Source: Lachnospiraceae bacterium (lineage in GTDB: Bacteria; Bacillota; Clostridia; Lachnospirales; Lachnospiraceae). Taken from it: a stretch of DNA of 49,178 bases. The translations under genes were made by a program, and so were the position numbers. Every line of letters starts with the position of its first letter. The first letter of the stretch is position 1. The stretch is taken from the NCBI GenBank assembly GCA_011959285.1, contig BLLW01000024.1:1-49178 (forward strand), written 5' to 3'. Positions 1 to 10,027 of the stretch are shown one piece after another. The notes under the pieces are model-generated. The model was not told where the DNA came from. It did no database searches and saw only the letters and a list, made by a program, of their open reading frames with translations.

Positions 1-142
1 CTTTTCTTCATCCTCCATCCCCGCTGCCGCCCTTATCCTGCCGCCTTCCTCTGTGCTATGCCTATGCTTTTCCAAACAAAAGGATATAAGTGTATTATGT
101 TGTATTAGAAAATTAGTAATATAAATGGGGGGGATGTGACAT

Positions 143-1021
143 ATGTTTAGGTATAGGGATGTGGTGAAGGATTGGGTTGGTATGAGGATTGATGGAAAGG
201 CTTTGGTTAGAGGGTTGGTGTATGTTCTGCAGGGGGCTTTGATTGGGTTGGGGGCTGTGCTGCCGGGGATTAGCGGCGGGGTGTTGAGTGTCTTGTTTGG
301 GGTGTATAAGCCACTTATGGAGTTTTTGGCAAATCCGGTTTCTTGTTTTAAAAGTCATGTTCCGCGGCTTCTGCCTTATATTTTGGGGTATGTGATTGGG
401 TTTATGGGAATTGCAAATCTGCTTGCTTTTTTGCTGGAGAAGTATCCGGATCCGTCGGTTTGTCTTTTTGTGGGATTGATTGTGGGGATGCTGCCCTCGC
501 TTTGGAAGGAAGCGGGACTTTGTGGGAGGTCGGGCAGGTCGTTTGTCTCTATGGTTTTGGCTATGGCCTTTGTTTTTGCGCTGCTAATGGGTCTGCGCAT
601 GGCATCCGTAACGATTGTGCCTGGATTTGTGTGGTATGTGTTCTGCGGTTTTTGTCTGGCGCTTAGTATCATTGCGCCGGGGATGAGTTTTTCCACGCTG
701 TTGATGCCTCTGGGGCTTTATACGCCCTTTGTGGACGGTATCGGGCATATGGCGGCGGAAGTGCTGATTCCAGGAGGAATCGGGGGCGTTATTACAATCG
801 TCTTTCTGTCAAAGGCGGTCAACGCCTTGTTTGATGCGCATTATTCGGAGGCATTCCATGGTATTGTGGGGATTATTATTGCCGCTACGGTTATGATTGT
901 TCCTTTTGAGGGGCTTTCGCTTTCCAGCAGGAGCGGGCTTATCAATGTGTTTTTCCTCGCGGCAGGTGTTTTTATTGCAGGGATGATGGATAAATTTAAT
1001 GCGATGGGCAGTGAAAAATAG
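143..1021 (+). CDS. DUF368 family polyprenyl-phosphate translocase (PopT-like)
   Basis: A 292-residue, almost wholly hydrophobic integral membrane protein. Members of DUF368 are known to recycle undecaprenyl phosphate (the lipid carrier for peptidoglycan and other wall polymers) across the cytoplasmic membrane. Two P-G-x-S signatures are visible: PGISGG at residues 41-46 and APGMS at about 178-182, as expected for the family's two inverted halves. The ATG at 143 follows a run of seven G residues about 10 bases upstream. The coding strand is rich in G and T in its first 500 bases, with many GGG glycine codons, unlike its neighbours. It converges with the broken acetyltransferase gene, only 7 bases apart. 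Family call is firm; exact substrate is inferred from the family. Confidence 0.88.
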   Translation: MFRYRDVVKDWVGMRIDGKALVRGLVYVLQGALIGLGAVLPGISGGVLSVLFGVYKPLMEFLANPVSCFKSHVPRLLPYILGYVIGFMGIANLLAFLLEKYPDPSVCLFVGLIVGMLPSLWKEAGLCGRSGRSFVSMVLAMAFVFALLMGLRMASVTIVPGFVWYVFCGFCLALSIIAPGMSFSTLLMPLGLYTPFVDGIGHMAAEVLIPGGIGGVITIVFLSKAVNALFDAHYSEAFHGIVGIIIAATVMIVPFEGLSLSSRSGLINVFFLAAGVFIAGMMDKFNAMGSEK

Positions 1022-1028
1022 TTGGCTT

Positions 1029-1747
1029 CTATTGATTCATTTCATCAACTATATTTTTAGGCTTTGCTGTCATTTCTACCCATGCTGGGATGAATCCGCT
1101 CTTAATGGCATTTCGCACAGATCTGATATTAGACCATGCAGAACAATAAAAAGGCACCTTATCCCTTTTCTTCGATATTTTTGCAGCACATCCACCCCAA
1201 TCTGCCACATGGCGCTACAATCGGCTGAGCAGCCCGCAAGCCCAATAAGTTTTCCATCAGCATATGCTCCCACACCGAGAATATCCAAATTTTTCCTATC
1301 CTCACACAGTGCATTGCTCCATTCTGCTTTATATAAACTTTCAAAATCAGGCTGCTTTAAGATTTTAAGTTCAAAATCGCATGGTAAAGCATATAGTTTT
1401 TCAACATCAGGTAAATAATACTCTGCCATAAAACAAACCTTTTGCCCCTTCTCTGATAATCTCTCGTCAAGCCAATGCATATTAGGTGTTTCAAAGCAAT
1501 GATAAAATTCAAATTTATTTATATATTCCTCTACGATTTCCTTATATTCATCTCTCACCGATGCAACAATGTTATTTCCATAGGAAATCAGGTTGCAGGA
1601 AATGGGTTCTTTATAATACTTTCGTGCATCAGCCCCCAAACCCGACCTCACAATCACATGATTGCTGCAAAGAAAATCTGATGCCTTGCAATTAATATCC
1701 CGGGCAGATTGCTCCATTGCAATCCGCAATATCTCTTTATTCGTCAT
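1029..1747 (-). pseudogene. GNAT acetyltransferase with internal deletion and frameshift
   Basis: The intact first 196 residues look like a GNAT acyl-CoA N-acetyltransferase of the type starting MTNKEILRIAMEQSARD, up to the acyl-CoA-binding motif A (QKYRRKGI). After that the frame runs into unrelated sequence and stops at 1076. The next frame, from about 1155 down to a TAG at 1029-1031, encodes the expected C-terminus: VPFYCSAWSNIRSVRNAIKS, then GFIPAWVEM. About 20 residues of motif A and its helix appear to be missing. At the junction the bases AAAGGGATA fit the left frame (KGI) and also the right frame (RDKVPFY), which suggests deletion between two short direct repeats. The missing stretch binds the CoA pyrophosphate, so the protein should be inactive. 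Substrate unknown. Confidence 0.8.
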
Positions 1748-1821
1748 AATCTCACACTTTTCTAAATTTGCAGCGTCTCCCCAAACTATGCCGGGATGAA
1801 ACTCCTTTTTAATCCCTGGTT

Positions 1822-2295
1822 CTATTCAAATCCCTTCCTTTTTTTCGCTGTGTCAATCAGTTCTTTTGTCTCGTTAAAAGCGCTTGGAAGATAGCTTTCC
1901 GCCCACTCTTTCCCTGCCTTTTCCTTCTTCTTTATATCGCTCCACTTATCCAGCGCTTCTCTCGAATCAGCTGCCGTCTCCTTTCCAAAAACGTGGGGAT
2001 GGCGCCGGATCATCTTTTCACTGATGCCCTGAATAATATCATCCATTGTGAACAAACCTTCTTCTTTCGCTATCTGTGCATGCATCACTACCTGCAGAAG
2101 CAAATCTCCAAGTTCTTCCTTTAAATTATCCGAATCGCCGGTATCCTCTAAAATATTAATGCCGCAGATTACCTCTGCTGCCTCTTCGATGCAGGCGGCT
2201 TTCAGGCTAAAATGCGTCTGCTCTCTGTCCCACGGGCAGCCTCCAGGAGCGCGCAAGCGCGCTATAATATTTTGCAGCTCTTCAAACTTTGTCAT
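1822..2295 (-). CDS. mazG: MazG-like nucleoside triphosphate pyrophosphohydrolase
   Basis: A 157-residue single-domain MazG protein. The family hydrolyses NTPs or dNTPs to monophosphates and pyrophosphate, cleaning the pool or damping stringent signalling. Visible signatures are LRAPGGCPWDREQTH near the N-terminus, the metal-binding E-x-x-E motif in CIEEAAEV, and KEELGDLLLQVVMHA carrying the second acidic cluster. E. coli MazG has two such domains in about 260 residues; this is the short single-domain form, and the ending KKRKGFE looks natural rather than truncated. RBS GGAGAAAC precedes the ATG. It lies between the broken GNAT gene and the hydratase on the same strand, with a hairpin terminator separating it from the hydratase. 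Confidence 0.85.
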   Translation of the reverse strand: MTKFEELQNIIARLRAPGGCPWDREQTHFSLKAACIEEAAEVICGINILEDTGDSDNLKEELGDLLLQVVMHAQIAKEEGLFTMDDIIQGISEKMIRRHPHVFGKETAADSREALDKWSDIKKKEKAGKEWAESYLPSAFNETKELIDTAKKRKGFE

Positions 2296-2405
2296 AAGTT
2301 TCTCCTTACTATCCCTTTGATTTTACCAGTATTATAGCATCTTATTTACCAGATAAAAACCATTTGCTTTTTGTTTATGGACTTTTTATATTATTACTTA
2401 CAAGA

Positions 2406-2445
2406 ATAAACCTGCCATGACCTCTTCCGTCATCAGCAGGTTTAT
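2406..2445 (-). terminator. Hairpin terminator after the hydratase gene
   Basis: Arms ATAAACCTGC (2406-2415) and GCAGGTTTAT (2436-2445) pair perfectly, and the inner ATGAC/GTCAT extends the stem. It starts 13 bases past the hydratase stop on the minus strand. The following U-run is weak (TTTATTCTTGT), so termination may be partial. Confidence 0.6.
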
Positions 2446-2457
2446 CCATCTAAGTAA

Positions 2458-4746
2458 TTATACTCTATTGTAATTGATCAGGCATCCTTTCAGGATGATC
2501 TGACGTTCTTCGTCTGTGAGTTCGCCCAGTTTCACGGTAAACTGGGTAAGTCCTTCCTCGCCTACTTTGTATGCTTTGATCGCATCCGCCTTTTCTTCCA
2601 CTGCTTTGCGGATTTCCGGGAAGAACAGGTAGTCTTTGTTCTTAAAAGGAAGGTCTCCTTCCGGAATCAGGAAAGGAAGCATGCCCCAGTTGATCAGGTT
2701 GGAGCGATACCTTTTAGTTGCGTATTCGTTGGCAATGTTCGCCCATCCTCCAAGCACCTTCTGACAGGATGCCGCCTGTTCTCTGGCAGAGCCGTCGCCG
2801 GGTTTTACTGCAAAGATGGTAGAACCAAATCCTGTATTTTTCTTGTCCACCTGGGGGTAATCCTTTTTGATTGCATCCATCACCGGTTTTAGTTCCGGTT
2901 TGACTTCTACGGGGCATTTGTCTTCCATCACTGCCTTCTGGGCAAGCTGGATATCCTTGGCAAGTCCCACATAAGCAGGATCTTTTCTGGACAAGGTAAA
3001 CTCTGCAAGTCCCAGAGGATTGGAACGATAAGAGGACGTCTCGCCGGAGGGAATCAGTTCATCCGTTGTTGTTACCGGATCATGGATTTCGGACACCACG
3101 CGCAGAACCAGATTCTCGGGAAGTTCTGTCATTGCCGGCCAGTCCTTGATGTTCGGACCAAACTGAATCTCCACGGAAGGATCCGCCTTTCCCTTAGAAT
3201 CAAATACTCTGTTTGCGTAAATGTTTGCATCAAAGTGATACTGATATTTCTGAATCGGTCCGTCAAAGTCTGTTGCTGCCGTGAGCACCCCTTTGTTCGC
3301 TGCCGTCGCCGCAATGGAGCGGGCGTCCATAAGCGCCACAGATGAAATCTGACCGTTCTGCAGCTTGGAGCCTTCCCTGTTGGGGAAGTTTCTGGTGGAG
3401 TGGCGGATACTGAAAGCATTGTTTGCCGGGGTATCTCCTGCGCCGAAGCAGGGACCGCAGAATGCCGTCTTCATCACGGCGCCTGTCTCAAGCAGCGCTG
3501 CCGCACAGCCATTTTTGATCAGTTCCATATACACCGGCATGGACGCAGGATATACGCTTAGAGTGAATCCATCAGAACCGATATAGCTTCCCCGCATGAT
3601 ATCCGCTGCCGCACAGATATTTTCAAAACCGCCGCCTGCGCAGCCTGCGATGATTCCTTGGTCGACCAGTAGCTTGCCATCATGTACTTTATTCTTTAAA
3701 GTGAAATCCACCGCGCCGTCCAAGGAAACTGCCGCCTTTTTCTCCACATCATCCAAAATATCCAGAAGATTTGCGTTCAGCTCTTCAATCGTATAGGTGT
3801 TGCTGGGGTGGAAAGGCATAGCGATCATAGGCTTTATGGTGCTGAGGTCTATGGTAATCATGCCGTCATAATAGGTTACTTCACCCGGATTTAATTCCTT
3901 ATACTCTTCACGTCTTCCGTGAATCTCATAAAATTCTTTAATGGTGTCGTCGGTCTGCCAGATGGAAGACAGGCAGGTGGTCTCTGTGGTCATTACGTCG
4001 ATTCCAATCCTGAAATCGGCGCTGAGGGAAGCCACGCCCGGTCCCACAAATTCCATTACTTTATTCTTCACATAACCGCTTGCGAACACCTCTCCGATAA
4101 TGGCAAGGGCAACGTCCTGAGGACCTACGCCTTTCACCGGTTCCCCTGTCAGATAGACGCCCACTACGCCGGGCATATTGATGTCATAGGTCTGATTTAA
4201 GAGCTGCTTAACCAGCTCGGGACCGCCTTCTCCCATCGCCATGGTTCCAAGCGCGCCGTACCGGGTGTGGGAGTCGGAACCTAAAATCATTTTGCCGCCG
4301 CCTGCAAGCATCTCTCTTGCAAACTGGTGAATGACTGCCTGATGAGGGGGCACATAGACACCGCCGTATTTCTTTGCACAGGTAAGTCCAAACATGTGAT
4401 CATCTTCATTGATGGTTCCTCCCACTGCGCACAGAGAGTTGTGGCAGTTGGTGAGCACATAGGGGACAGGGAACTTTTCAAGCCCCGATGCCCTGGCTGT
4501 CTGGATGATTCCTACAAATGTGATATCATGGGAAGTCAGCTTGTCAAACTTGATCTTAAGCTTGTCCATGTTGTCGGATGTATTATGGTCTTTTAAAATG
4601 CCGTAAGCAATCGTCTCCTGCCTGGCTGCTTCCTTGGTGGTCTCCCTGCCCGTCTTTGCTCTCACTTCGGTTAAAGCCTGCGGGCTATCGAGAATCACTT
4701 CTGTACCGTTTACCAGATAGGCGCCACTGTCAAATACTGATATCAT
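2458..4746 (-). CDS. Aconitase-family hydratase
   Basis: A 762-residue member of the aconitase/isopropylmalate-isomerase superfamily, resembling the proteins annotated simply as hydratase (YbhJ-like). The likely [4Fe-4S] ligands are the Cys in [13 protein letters not shown] and the C-x-x-C of [30 protein letters not shown] is the substrate-loop region shared with aconitases. The C-terminal swivel domain holds [19 protein letters not shown]. The protein probably dehydrates and rehydrates a di- or tricarboxylic acid, but it is not a canonical AcnA/AcnB and no other citrate-cycle gene is beside it. The ATG follows GAGGAGGAAAGGATA. It has its own promoter and a terminator, so it is probably monocistronic. 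Confidence 0.82.
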   Translation of the reverse strand: MISVFDSGAYLVNGTEVILDSPQALTEVRAKTGRETTKEAARQETIAYGILKDHNTSDNMDKLKIKFDKLTSHDITFVGIIQTARASGLEKFPVPYVLTNCHNSLCAVGGTINEDDHMFGLTCAKKYGGVYVPPHQAVIHQFAREMLAGGGKMILGSDSHTRYGALGTMAMGEGGPELVKQLLNQTYDINMPGVVGVYLTGEPVKGVGPQDVALAIIGEVFASGYVKNKVMEFVGPGVASLSADFRIGIDVMTTETTCLSSIWQTDDTIKEFYEIHGRREEYKELNPGEVTYYDGMITIDLSTIKPMIAMPFHPSNTYTIEELNANLLDILDDVEKKAAVSLDGAVDFTLKNKVHDGKLLVDQGIIAGCAGGGFENICAAADIMRGSYIGSDGFTLSVYPASMPVYMELIKNGCAAALLETGAVMKTAFCGPCFGAGDTPANNAFSIRHSTRNFPNREGSKLQNGQISSVALMDARSIAATAANKGVLTAATDFDGPIQKYQYHFDANIYANRVFDSKGKADPSVEIQFGPNIKDWPAMTELPENLVLRVVSEIHDPVTTTDELIPSGETSSYRSNPLGLAEFTLSRKDPAYVGLAKDIQLAQKAVMEDKCPVEVKPELKPVMDAIKKDYPQVDKKNTGFGSTIFAVKPGDGSAREQAASCQKVLGGWANIANEYATKRYRSNLINWGMLPFLIPEGDLPFKNKDYLFFPEIRKAVEEKADAIKAYKVGEEGLTQFTVKLGELTDEERQIILKGCLINYNRV

Positions 4747-4807
4747 TATCCTTTCCTCCTCGTTTGGTTTCTTATGTTATGGTGGATGCTTTTTGCTTTC
4801 GAGGTCT

Positions 4808-4836
4808 ATTATATGATAAAATGCGGCGGTTTGCAA
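4808..4836 (-). promoter_or_regulatory. Sigma-A promoter of the hydratase gene
   Basis: On the minus strand, TTGCAA (4831-4836), a 17-base spacer and a perfect TATAAT (4808-4813), 62 bases before the hydratase start codon. Confidence 0.75.
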
Positions 4837-4921
4837 ATGGTCACTTTCAGACTGACGGCGGAAAATCTGACAAAAAAATCAGCGTAAGCGTTTCCATACT
4901 AAAATTAAAAGTTTCCCAATC

Positions 4922-5733
4922 TTATAATCCTGATAACGTCCTCATCACCAAATCCACATCCTTATTCTCAAGCTCCTGAATAATGTGCAGATATGTCTTC
5001 TGCGTTGTTGTCATGCTTGCGTGTCCCAATCTGCGGGCAACGCTTGCAATTGACACTCCCGCAAAAAGCAGCAGGGAGGCATGGGTATGGCGCAGCCCGT
5101 GAATTGAGATTACAGAAATGCCGCACGCCCTGCAATGCCTTGTCAGCACATCATTTACCGTGGAATTATAGATTTTATCCTGTCCTACAAATATAGGCTT
5201 ATCCTCCGGCATACCTTTTATCAGTTCCGAAAATTTGACCACAATCTGCCAATCAATCTGTATCTTTCTCACAGACGATTTGTTTTTTGTGGGCAGGAAA
5301 CCGCCCTCGCCTTTGTAGTCCCATGTCTTACTGATGGATAAGGTCTGTGTGCTATCAGTGTATGAAGTTCAAACTGGTTTAAGTATTTTATCTTTTTGGT
5401 TCTCGGCGTTTTTCCTTTAATAATCGCCTTTCTTGTCGGATCACGCCCAATCATTCCCTCGTCAACGGCATCAATGATTGCCCTCTTAAGCTGGTGGTGG
5501 AAATCAAGCGTCGTCTGCCTTTCATGCTCTTTCGCATAATCATTTAAGAGCTGCTGGTAGGCGGTTCTCGATAGTTCGCACAGTTTCAATTCCGGTGCAA
5601 GTTTTTCAACCCACTTCTGCGTCATAAGGTACTTTGACATCGTTGCTTCCCTTATAGCCCCTTTCTTGTACACGTCTACCCATTGCCTGTAATACTCGTA
5701 AAAAGGTGTTTCACTGTTCATATCTTTTAGCAT
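4922..5733 (-). pseudogene. Tyrosine recombinase (phage/ICE integrase), internally deleted
   Basis: The N-terminal part (from ATG 5733, RBS GGAGG) has a SAM-like core-binding domain ending in KYLNQFELHTLIA. After about 5350 the frame is lost and stops at 5269. A second frame begins with LSISKTWDYKGEGGFLP across the same bases and runs through VRKIQIDWQIVVKFSELIKG to a normal C-terminus with the catalytic HGLRH, LGH and the tyrosine in KTYLHI. The segment between, normally about 45-60 residues and carrying the first catalytic arginine, is absent. No active integrase can be made. It marks the left side of a decayed mobile island, beside hsdR. Confidence 0.85.
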
Positions 5734-5803
5734 AAGCTGCCTCCATTTCTTGAAAACACTTACGCCGATACAAACAACCGGAAAGGACAAAACCATGTCA
5801 TGT

Positions 5804-8350
5804 TCAATGACCAGTAAGCGGCTTGATTTCCTTATCCAGCGTTTTTCTAAGTTCCGCCATCATCTGTGCATAAAATTTGAACTTGGGGAGAGCGTTCTTC
5901 CTCGACTCCTTATAGCTGGTATAATCAATCGTTGCCTTTATCCTGCTCTCGTTTGGTATTTCCCCGTTCCTGTAATGGCTTGCCGCATACATGACATCAT
6001 CCTTCGATGCATACCATATCAGACAGAAATCTGTGATTATCCGGTCTATGCAGTCCTGTTTCATACTCTCCACAATATTTAAGATGGATTTTCCTTTATA
6101 TTTTTCCGCATCCATTTCAATTTCATCAATCAGCCCGGACATGATATCCGCAATCTTCGGATTGTCCTTGCGGAGCTCCTCCACATACTGCCTTATCTCT
6201 TCAATTTTCCGCTGCCGTTCTTCGGGGGTGATATCCTCTTCCCCATCATCCGGTGTGACTATATTCTGGATTAGATTAATGATATACTCATAATCTATTT
6301 TTGTACTGCTGTATGCCATCAGCTCATAATCAGAATCTATCTGCACAGATTCAGGAATATCCTCTCCTTTGTCCGGCTTATTGTCCTGTATTTCTTTCAG
6401 CACATTAAAATAGTGCCCCGCATAATCATCGTATTCCTCCTGTGTGATGCCATATCCTTCAAGCATCCTGTCATCATAATTTGTAAATGATTTCATCTGG
6501 GCAAATAGCCTGTCAAAATTCTGGAAGATTTTAACAAATACTTCTTTTTCTTTCACTGACATTCTGGGAACCTCCGATGGAGTTTCCGCCGAAACACGCA
6601 GCGCTGAGAGCGCTTTCTCAAACGCCGCCTCTATTTCGTCCCATTCCGCCAGCAGTGCTTCCTTCGTCCCTCCTGCGGAGTACAGTTTGACTGCCTCGTC
6701 CACACATTTTTTGAATAATATAGGAGCCTGAAAGGTCACAATCTGTCCATATGCTTTATTTTTGTCATAAATACGGTTCGTCCTCGAAAAAGCCTGTATC
6801 AAATCATGGGGTCCCATCGGCTGCCTGTCAATAAAAATAGTTGACATGCATGGAGCATCAAATCCTGTAAGAAGCCGATCTACAACAATCACTATATCAA
6901 GCTGCTCACTCCTGCTCTGGAATTTGGTTTCTTTTCTTGCAAGCCTCTTATTCAAGTTCCCATTGTAACCCTGAATCTGAGAAAGTTCATATTTTGTCCC
7001 GAACATCTCATTGTAATCATCAAGGGAAGCTTGCATTTTCTGCTGATTCACCTGAGAGCCTTCCTCATTCTCGGAAACGGAATAGGTTATAGCAAATTTA
7101 GGGAAATCAGGGAGCACCCGCTTTATTTTCTCGTCTATTACGAGAGAAGTCTCCCCCCTCTTTACCTTTGCCAGCAGTTCGTAATACTTCTGTGCAAGCT
7201 GGATGGAGCTTGTTGTAAGAAGCCCTTCGTATGTCATTCCCCTGCCGTTCTGAAACCCTAATTTATGATAAGATTTGTTCAGGATTACATCCAGCACTTT
7301 CAGCATGTGCGCCTCATTGTCATATGCATTCTTGTCTGTCTCGTCAACATCCACCAAATCGTTATTTGCATAAGCCTGAAACGCCATTGTGGTCTGAGTG
7401 TCCAAATCTTTACGGTCAATCAGAAATACAGCCTTGTCAAGGGCGGGTATGTCCATCAATAGATTCCTTGTCGCCTTGTATGAAGTCAGCGTTTTCCCTG
7501 AACCTGTTGTATGCCACACATAGCCTGACCTGCCTGTTTTGGACGCTTCACGGATTGCCTCAATCGCATGGATCTGATACGGTCGCAGCAGAATCAGCTT
7601 TTTTGCATCTTCATCCAGCACGGTATATCTAGCAACCATCTCGTGTGCCGCCGGGATGCTGAGGACGCTTTTTGCAAAATCTATATAATCCGTTATTGGA
7701 TTATTGTCCTTATCAAGCCAGCCACTGATAAACTTGGGGTTCAGCTCTGTGTCGCCTGCTGCGGAAAAGTATTTCGTATTTACACTGTTGCTGATAACAA
7801 ACATCTGCACTGCCGAAAAAATACCCGTAAATTTCCCTTCCCCGATATATTTCTTAATCTGCCAGAATCCGTCCATATAGGAGTGCTGCTTATTTTTCAA
7901 TTCAATATGAATCATGGGGAGACCGTTAATTAAAAGCGTCACATCAAACCGCCTATCCCTTGCAGAAGCCTTGCTGTCCTCATCCGTCTTTAATGCGCTG
8001 TACTGGTTGATGACCTCATAGACGCTGCTTCCGCCTGCAATATGCTCATGGTTCATAACAACGAGGTGGAGGCGCTCCGTATCCCTCTGCACATGCACCT
8101 GGACTTTTCCGTTCTCTCCTACCAGCCACTCGCCTGCCTTGTAAAATGATGAAAACTGAAGCTGGTTCTTTACCTGTTCAAATTCACTTTCCGTCAGAGA
8201 TTCCCCATTCAGCCTCTCTTTATTGTTCTGCTCAAGGATATATTTGAAATTAGCCCATAAATCATTTTCCGTTTTCAAGTCTTCCCTGTATACCCACTGT
8301 GAATCTCCATAAATATCTGACACAGATTGCAATGGAGCTTTCCCTCTCAA
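5804..8350 (-). pseudogene. hsdR: Type I restriction enzyme R subunit lacking the DEAD-box segment
   Basis: An open frame of 848 codons where about 1000 are usual. The N-terminal endonuclease has the PD-ExK core (FDVTLLINGLPMIHIELKNK, residues 135-154). Helicase motif I is TTGSGKT at 281-287. The second RecA domain is present with TGFDAP and QAFSRTNR. Motifs II and III (DExH and TGTP) cannot be found; the sequence passes from DLVDVDETD directly to AYDNEAHMLKVLDVILNKS, which normally lies after the first RecA domain. This suggests an in-frame loss of roughly 150-170 residues near nucleotide 7325. The start is also suspect: the first codon is TTG and the N-terminus abuts the winged-helix remnant. 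ATP hydrolysis and translocation should be lost. No hsdM or hsdS lies in the window. Confidence 0.78.
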
Positions 8351-8748
8351 AAGCGATCTGTACGAGAGCTATCAATGACCTTACTGCTTCTGGTCTAATC
8401 ACGCAAAAGTTCGGAATGCACACACAAATGGATTACTCCGGCATACGGGAAACCGGAATTTTTGAAAAAGGGATATGAACGTCTGAAATCACCTATGGAA
8501 CGAATCCTTTATGTGAAAACACCGGTTCAGATTGAAAGACAGGTCATAAGCGGAATGCGGGCGCTGGCACATCAAACTATAATCGGTGTAAATGAACAAA
8601 ATGGTGCCGTTGCTGTTTCTAAAAAGACTGCTGCAAAAATTCCTGTAGATGCTATTTGTACCGAACAGTATTTTGGAGATTTCGGCGGATTTGTCTTTGA
8701 GGTATGGTCCTATGACCCTGCTATTTTGGCGAAAAATGCCTGTGTATA
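8332..8748 (+). pseudogene. Winged-helix transcriptional regulator remnant
   Basis: From 8332 one frame encodes MELSLSKAICTRAINDLTAS and GLITQK, the recognition part of a winged helix, then ends at 8478. The next frame continues as THKWITPAYGKPEFLKKGYE and runs on to a stop at 8748 (ILAKNACV). Adding one CA to the CACACACA run near 8418 joins the frames cleanly, so dinucleotide slippage is the simplest cause. The N-terminus is missing and overlaps the edge of hsdR. Exact family not recognised. It lies 26 bases upstream of the fic remnant on the same strand. Confidence 0.6.
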
Positions 8749-8774
8749 GGAGAAAATCAAATGGAGGTATTCCA

Positions 8775-9182
8775 ATGAGCGACTACAAACCGCCAATTCT
8801 TGACGGCAAGCGCGTTCTTGGAAACCCCAACGAGATTAGAGAGGTACAGAATGCATATGAAGCCTACGAACTAATGATGCAGTTAAATCCTGCATCCGTA
8901 GACGATCTCCTCAAAGCACACAAGCTGATGATGAGCGGTCTTGTGCCAGAAAATGGAAAGTTCCGCTCTGGCGGCGTAGGCATCTTTGACGGAGAGGTGC
9001 TGATCCACATGGCTCCTCCAGCAGAATTTGTGCCGGAGCATATTCACAACCTGTTTGCATGGTATCAACAGTCAGAACTTCACCCGCTGATTAAAAGTGC
9101 CGTCTTCCATTACGAATTTGAATTCATTCATCCCTTCGCAGAGGGGAATGTAACATTGAGACACCAGCAGAAAGCGGCGTAA
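8775..9182 (+). pseudogene. Fic family protein, 5' fragment
   Basis: Fic proteins transfer AMP or other phosphate groups to target proteins. This fragment starts at ATG 8775 (RBS GGAGG) with MSDYKPP, passes directly to ILDGKRVLGNPNEIREVQNA, and reaches the start of the catalytic loop as FEFIHPFAEGN, where unrelated sequence follows (VTLRHQQKAA, stop 9182). Family members usually have about 65 residues between MSDYKPP and the ILDGK region, including the inhibitory S/T-x-x-x-E-G/N-N helix, so an in-frame deletion near 8796 is likely. The GNGR half of the motif is absent here but is encoded at 11041 onward, on the far side of the AbiE module. Confidence 0.8.
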
Positions 9183-9227
9183 CAGCGGCAAACTACTTTG
9201 TATATAAATTTGAATAGCGTATATGCC

Positions 9228-9266
9228 AAAGGATATTTCATCTTTTATTTGATGAATATCCTTTTT
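9228..9266 (+). terminator. Intrinsic terminator between fic fragment and AbiE module
   Basis: AAAGGATATTTCATC (9228 onward) pairs with GATGAATATCCTTT (9251-9264) apart from one bulged T, followed by further T residues. It insulates the AbiE module from upstream transcription. Confidence 0.75.
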
Positions 9267-9281
9267 GAAATTTAAGGTAAA

Positions 9282-9309
9282 TTGACATTTCGACAAAGAA
9301 TGATATAAT
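9282..9309 (+). promoter_or_regulatory. Promoter of the AbiE-type module
   Basis: TTGACA (9282-9287), a 16-base spacer and TATAAT (9304-9309). A second, similar AT-rich block (TATATAATATATC, about 9338-9350) lies between this promoter and the start codon at 9365. The resemblance of the two blocks makes them candidate binding sites for the antitoxin, since AbiEi antitoxins autoregulate through repeats in their promoter. Confidence 0.7.
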
Positions 9310-9364
9310 ATATGTGAATATTGATGACGAAATTCGTATATAATATATCAAAGAGGGCGAGGGT

Positions 9365-10027
9365 ATGCGAAAAACTTATACAACTTTTGTGTGTGAACAA
9401 TTAGCAGTGGTGCCAACAGGAATACCAATTTATACAGGGCAGATTGCAAAGAAGATTGCAGCGGTTTATGATTTGGAAGAAAAAGAAGCGGCGGCAGCGG
9501 CGGCAGTTGCGGTAAAGCGTGCGCTGGATGGGAAACTTTTACCGGAACTTCGGTGCTTCCAAAAAGGAATTTACTATCGTACGGCAGTGACTCCTTTTGG
9601 TGAAACGGGAATTAACAAGGAAAAGCTGATCGCGGATAAATACTTGTTGCCGGATATTGGGTATGAAACTGGTCTGACAACCCTTCATCGTATGGGACTG
9701 ACTTCACAGATGCCACGGGAGCGTGTATTGGCGACCAATGCGGCGAAAGATTGTATGAGAACAGATAGAAAACTTGGTGTTGTGATTCGACCGCCCAAAG
9801 TTCCTGTCACAGCAGAAAATAAAGAATATCTGCAAATACTTGACGCATTGGATTTGTTAGAAAAAGCTCCGGTAGATGAAGAACACCCTTATGAGATTAT
9901 TGCGGACTATATTCAGAAGAAAGGGATGAAATATAAAGTTCTGCTGGCATTTGCTGATTGTTATTATAATCATAATACGGTATTGCGCCTTGCACATACC
10001 GCAAGTATGGGAGGAACTATGATATGA
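9365..10027 (+). CDS. AbiEi-like antitoxin (DUF6088 family)
   Basis: A 220-residue protein of the DUF6088 type, related to the AbiEi antitoxin of type IV abortive-infection modules. The N-terminal part (IPIYTGQIAKKIAAVYDLEEK, about 19-39) looks like a winged helix, followed by an Ala-rich helix and the family's GIYYRTAVTPFGETGINKEK region; the C-terminus ends with LLAFADCYYNHNTVLRLAHT. Start ATG 9365 follows GAGGGCGAGGG. Its stop overlaps the toxin start by four bases (ATGA), the usual sign of coupled translation. It probably represses its own promoter and neutralises the downstream nucleotidyltransferase. The frame is clean and complete, in contrast to everything around it. Confidence 0.82.
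   Translation: MRKTYTTFVCEQLAVVPTGIPIYTGQIAKKIAAVYDLEEKEAAAAAAVAVKRALDGKLLPELRCFQKGIYYRTAVTPFGETGINKEKLIADKYLLPDIGYETGLTTLHRMGLTSQMPRERVLATNAAKDCMRTDRKLGVVIRPPKVPVTAENKEYLQILDALDLLEKAPVDEEHPYEIIADYIQKKGMKYKVLLAFADCYYNHNTVLRLAHTASMGGTMI

Noticed and set aside
1-66. Possible gene start on the minus strand (ATGGAGGATGAAGAAAAG) at the left edge
   Set aside because: The ATG lacks a spaced ribosome site and only six codons are visible, so a gene cannot be supported.
9183-9227. Continuation of the fic reading frame past 9182
   Set aside because: All frames close quickly before the terminator and none shows Fic homology.
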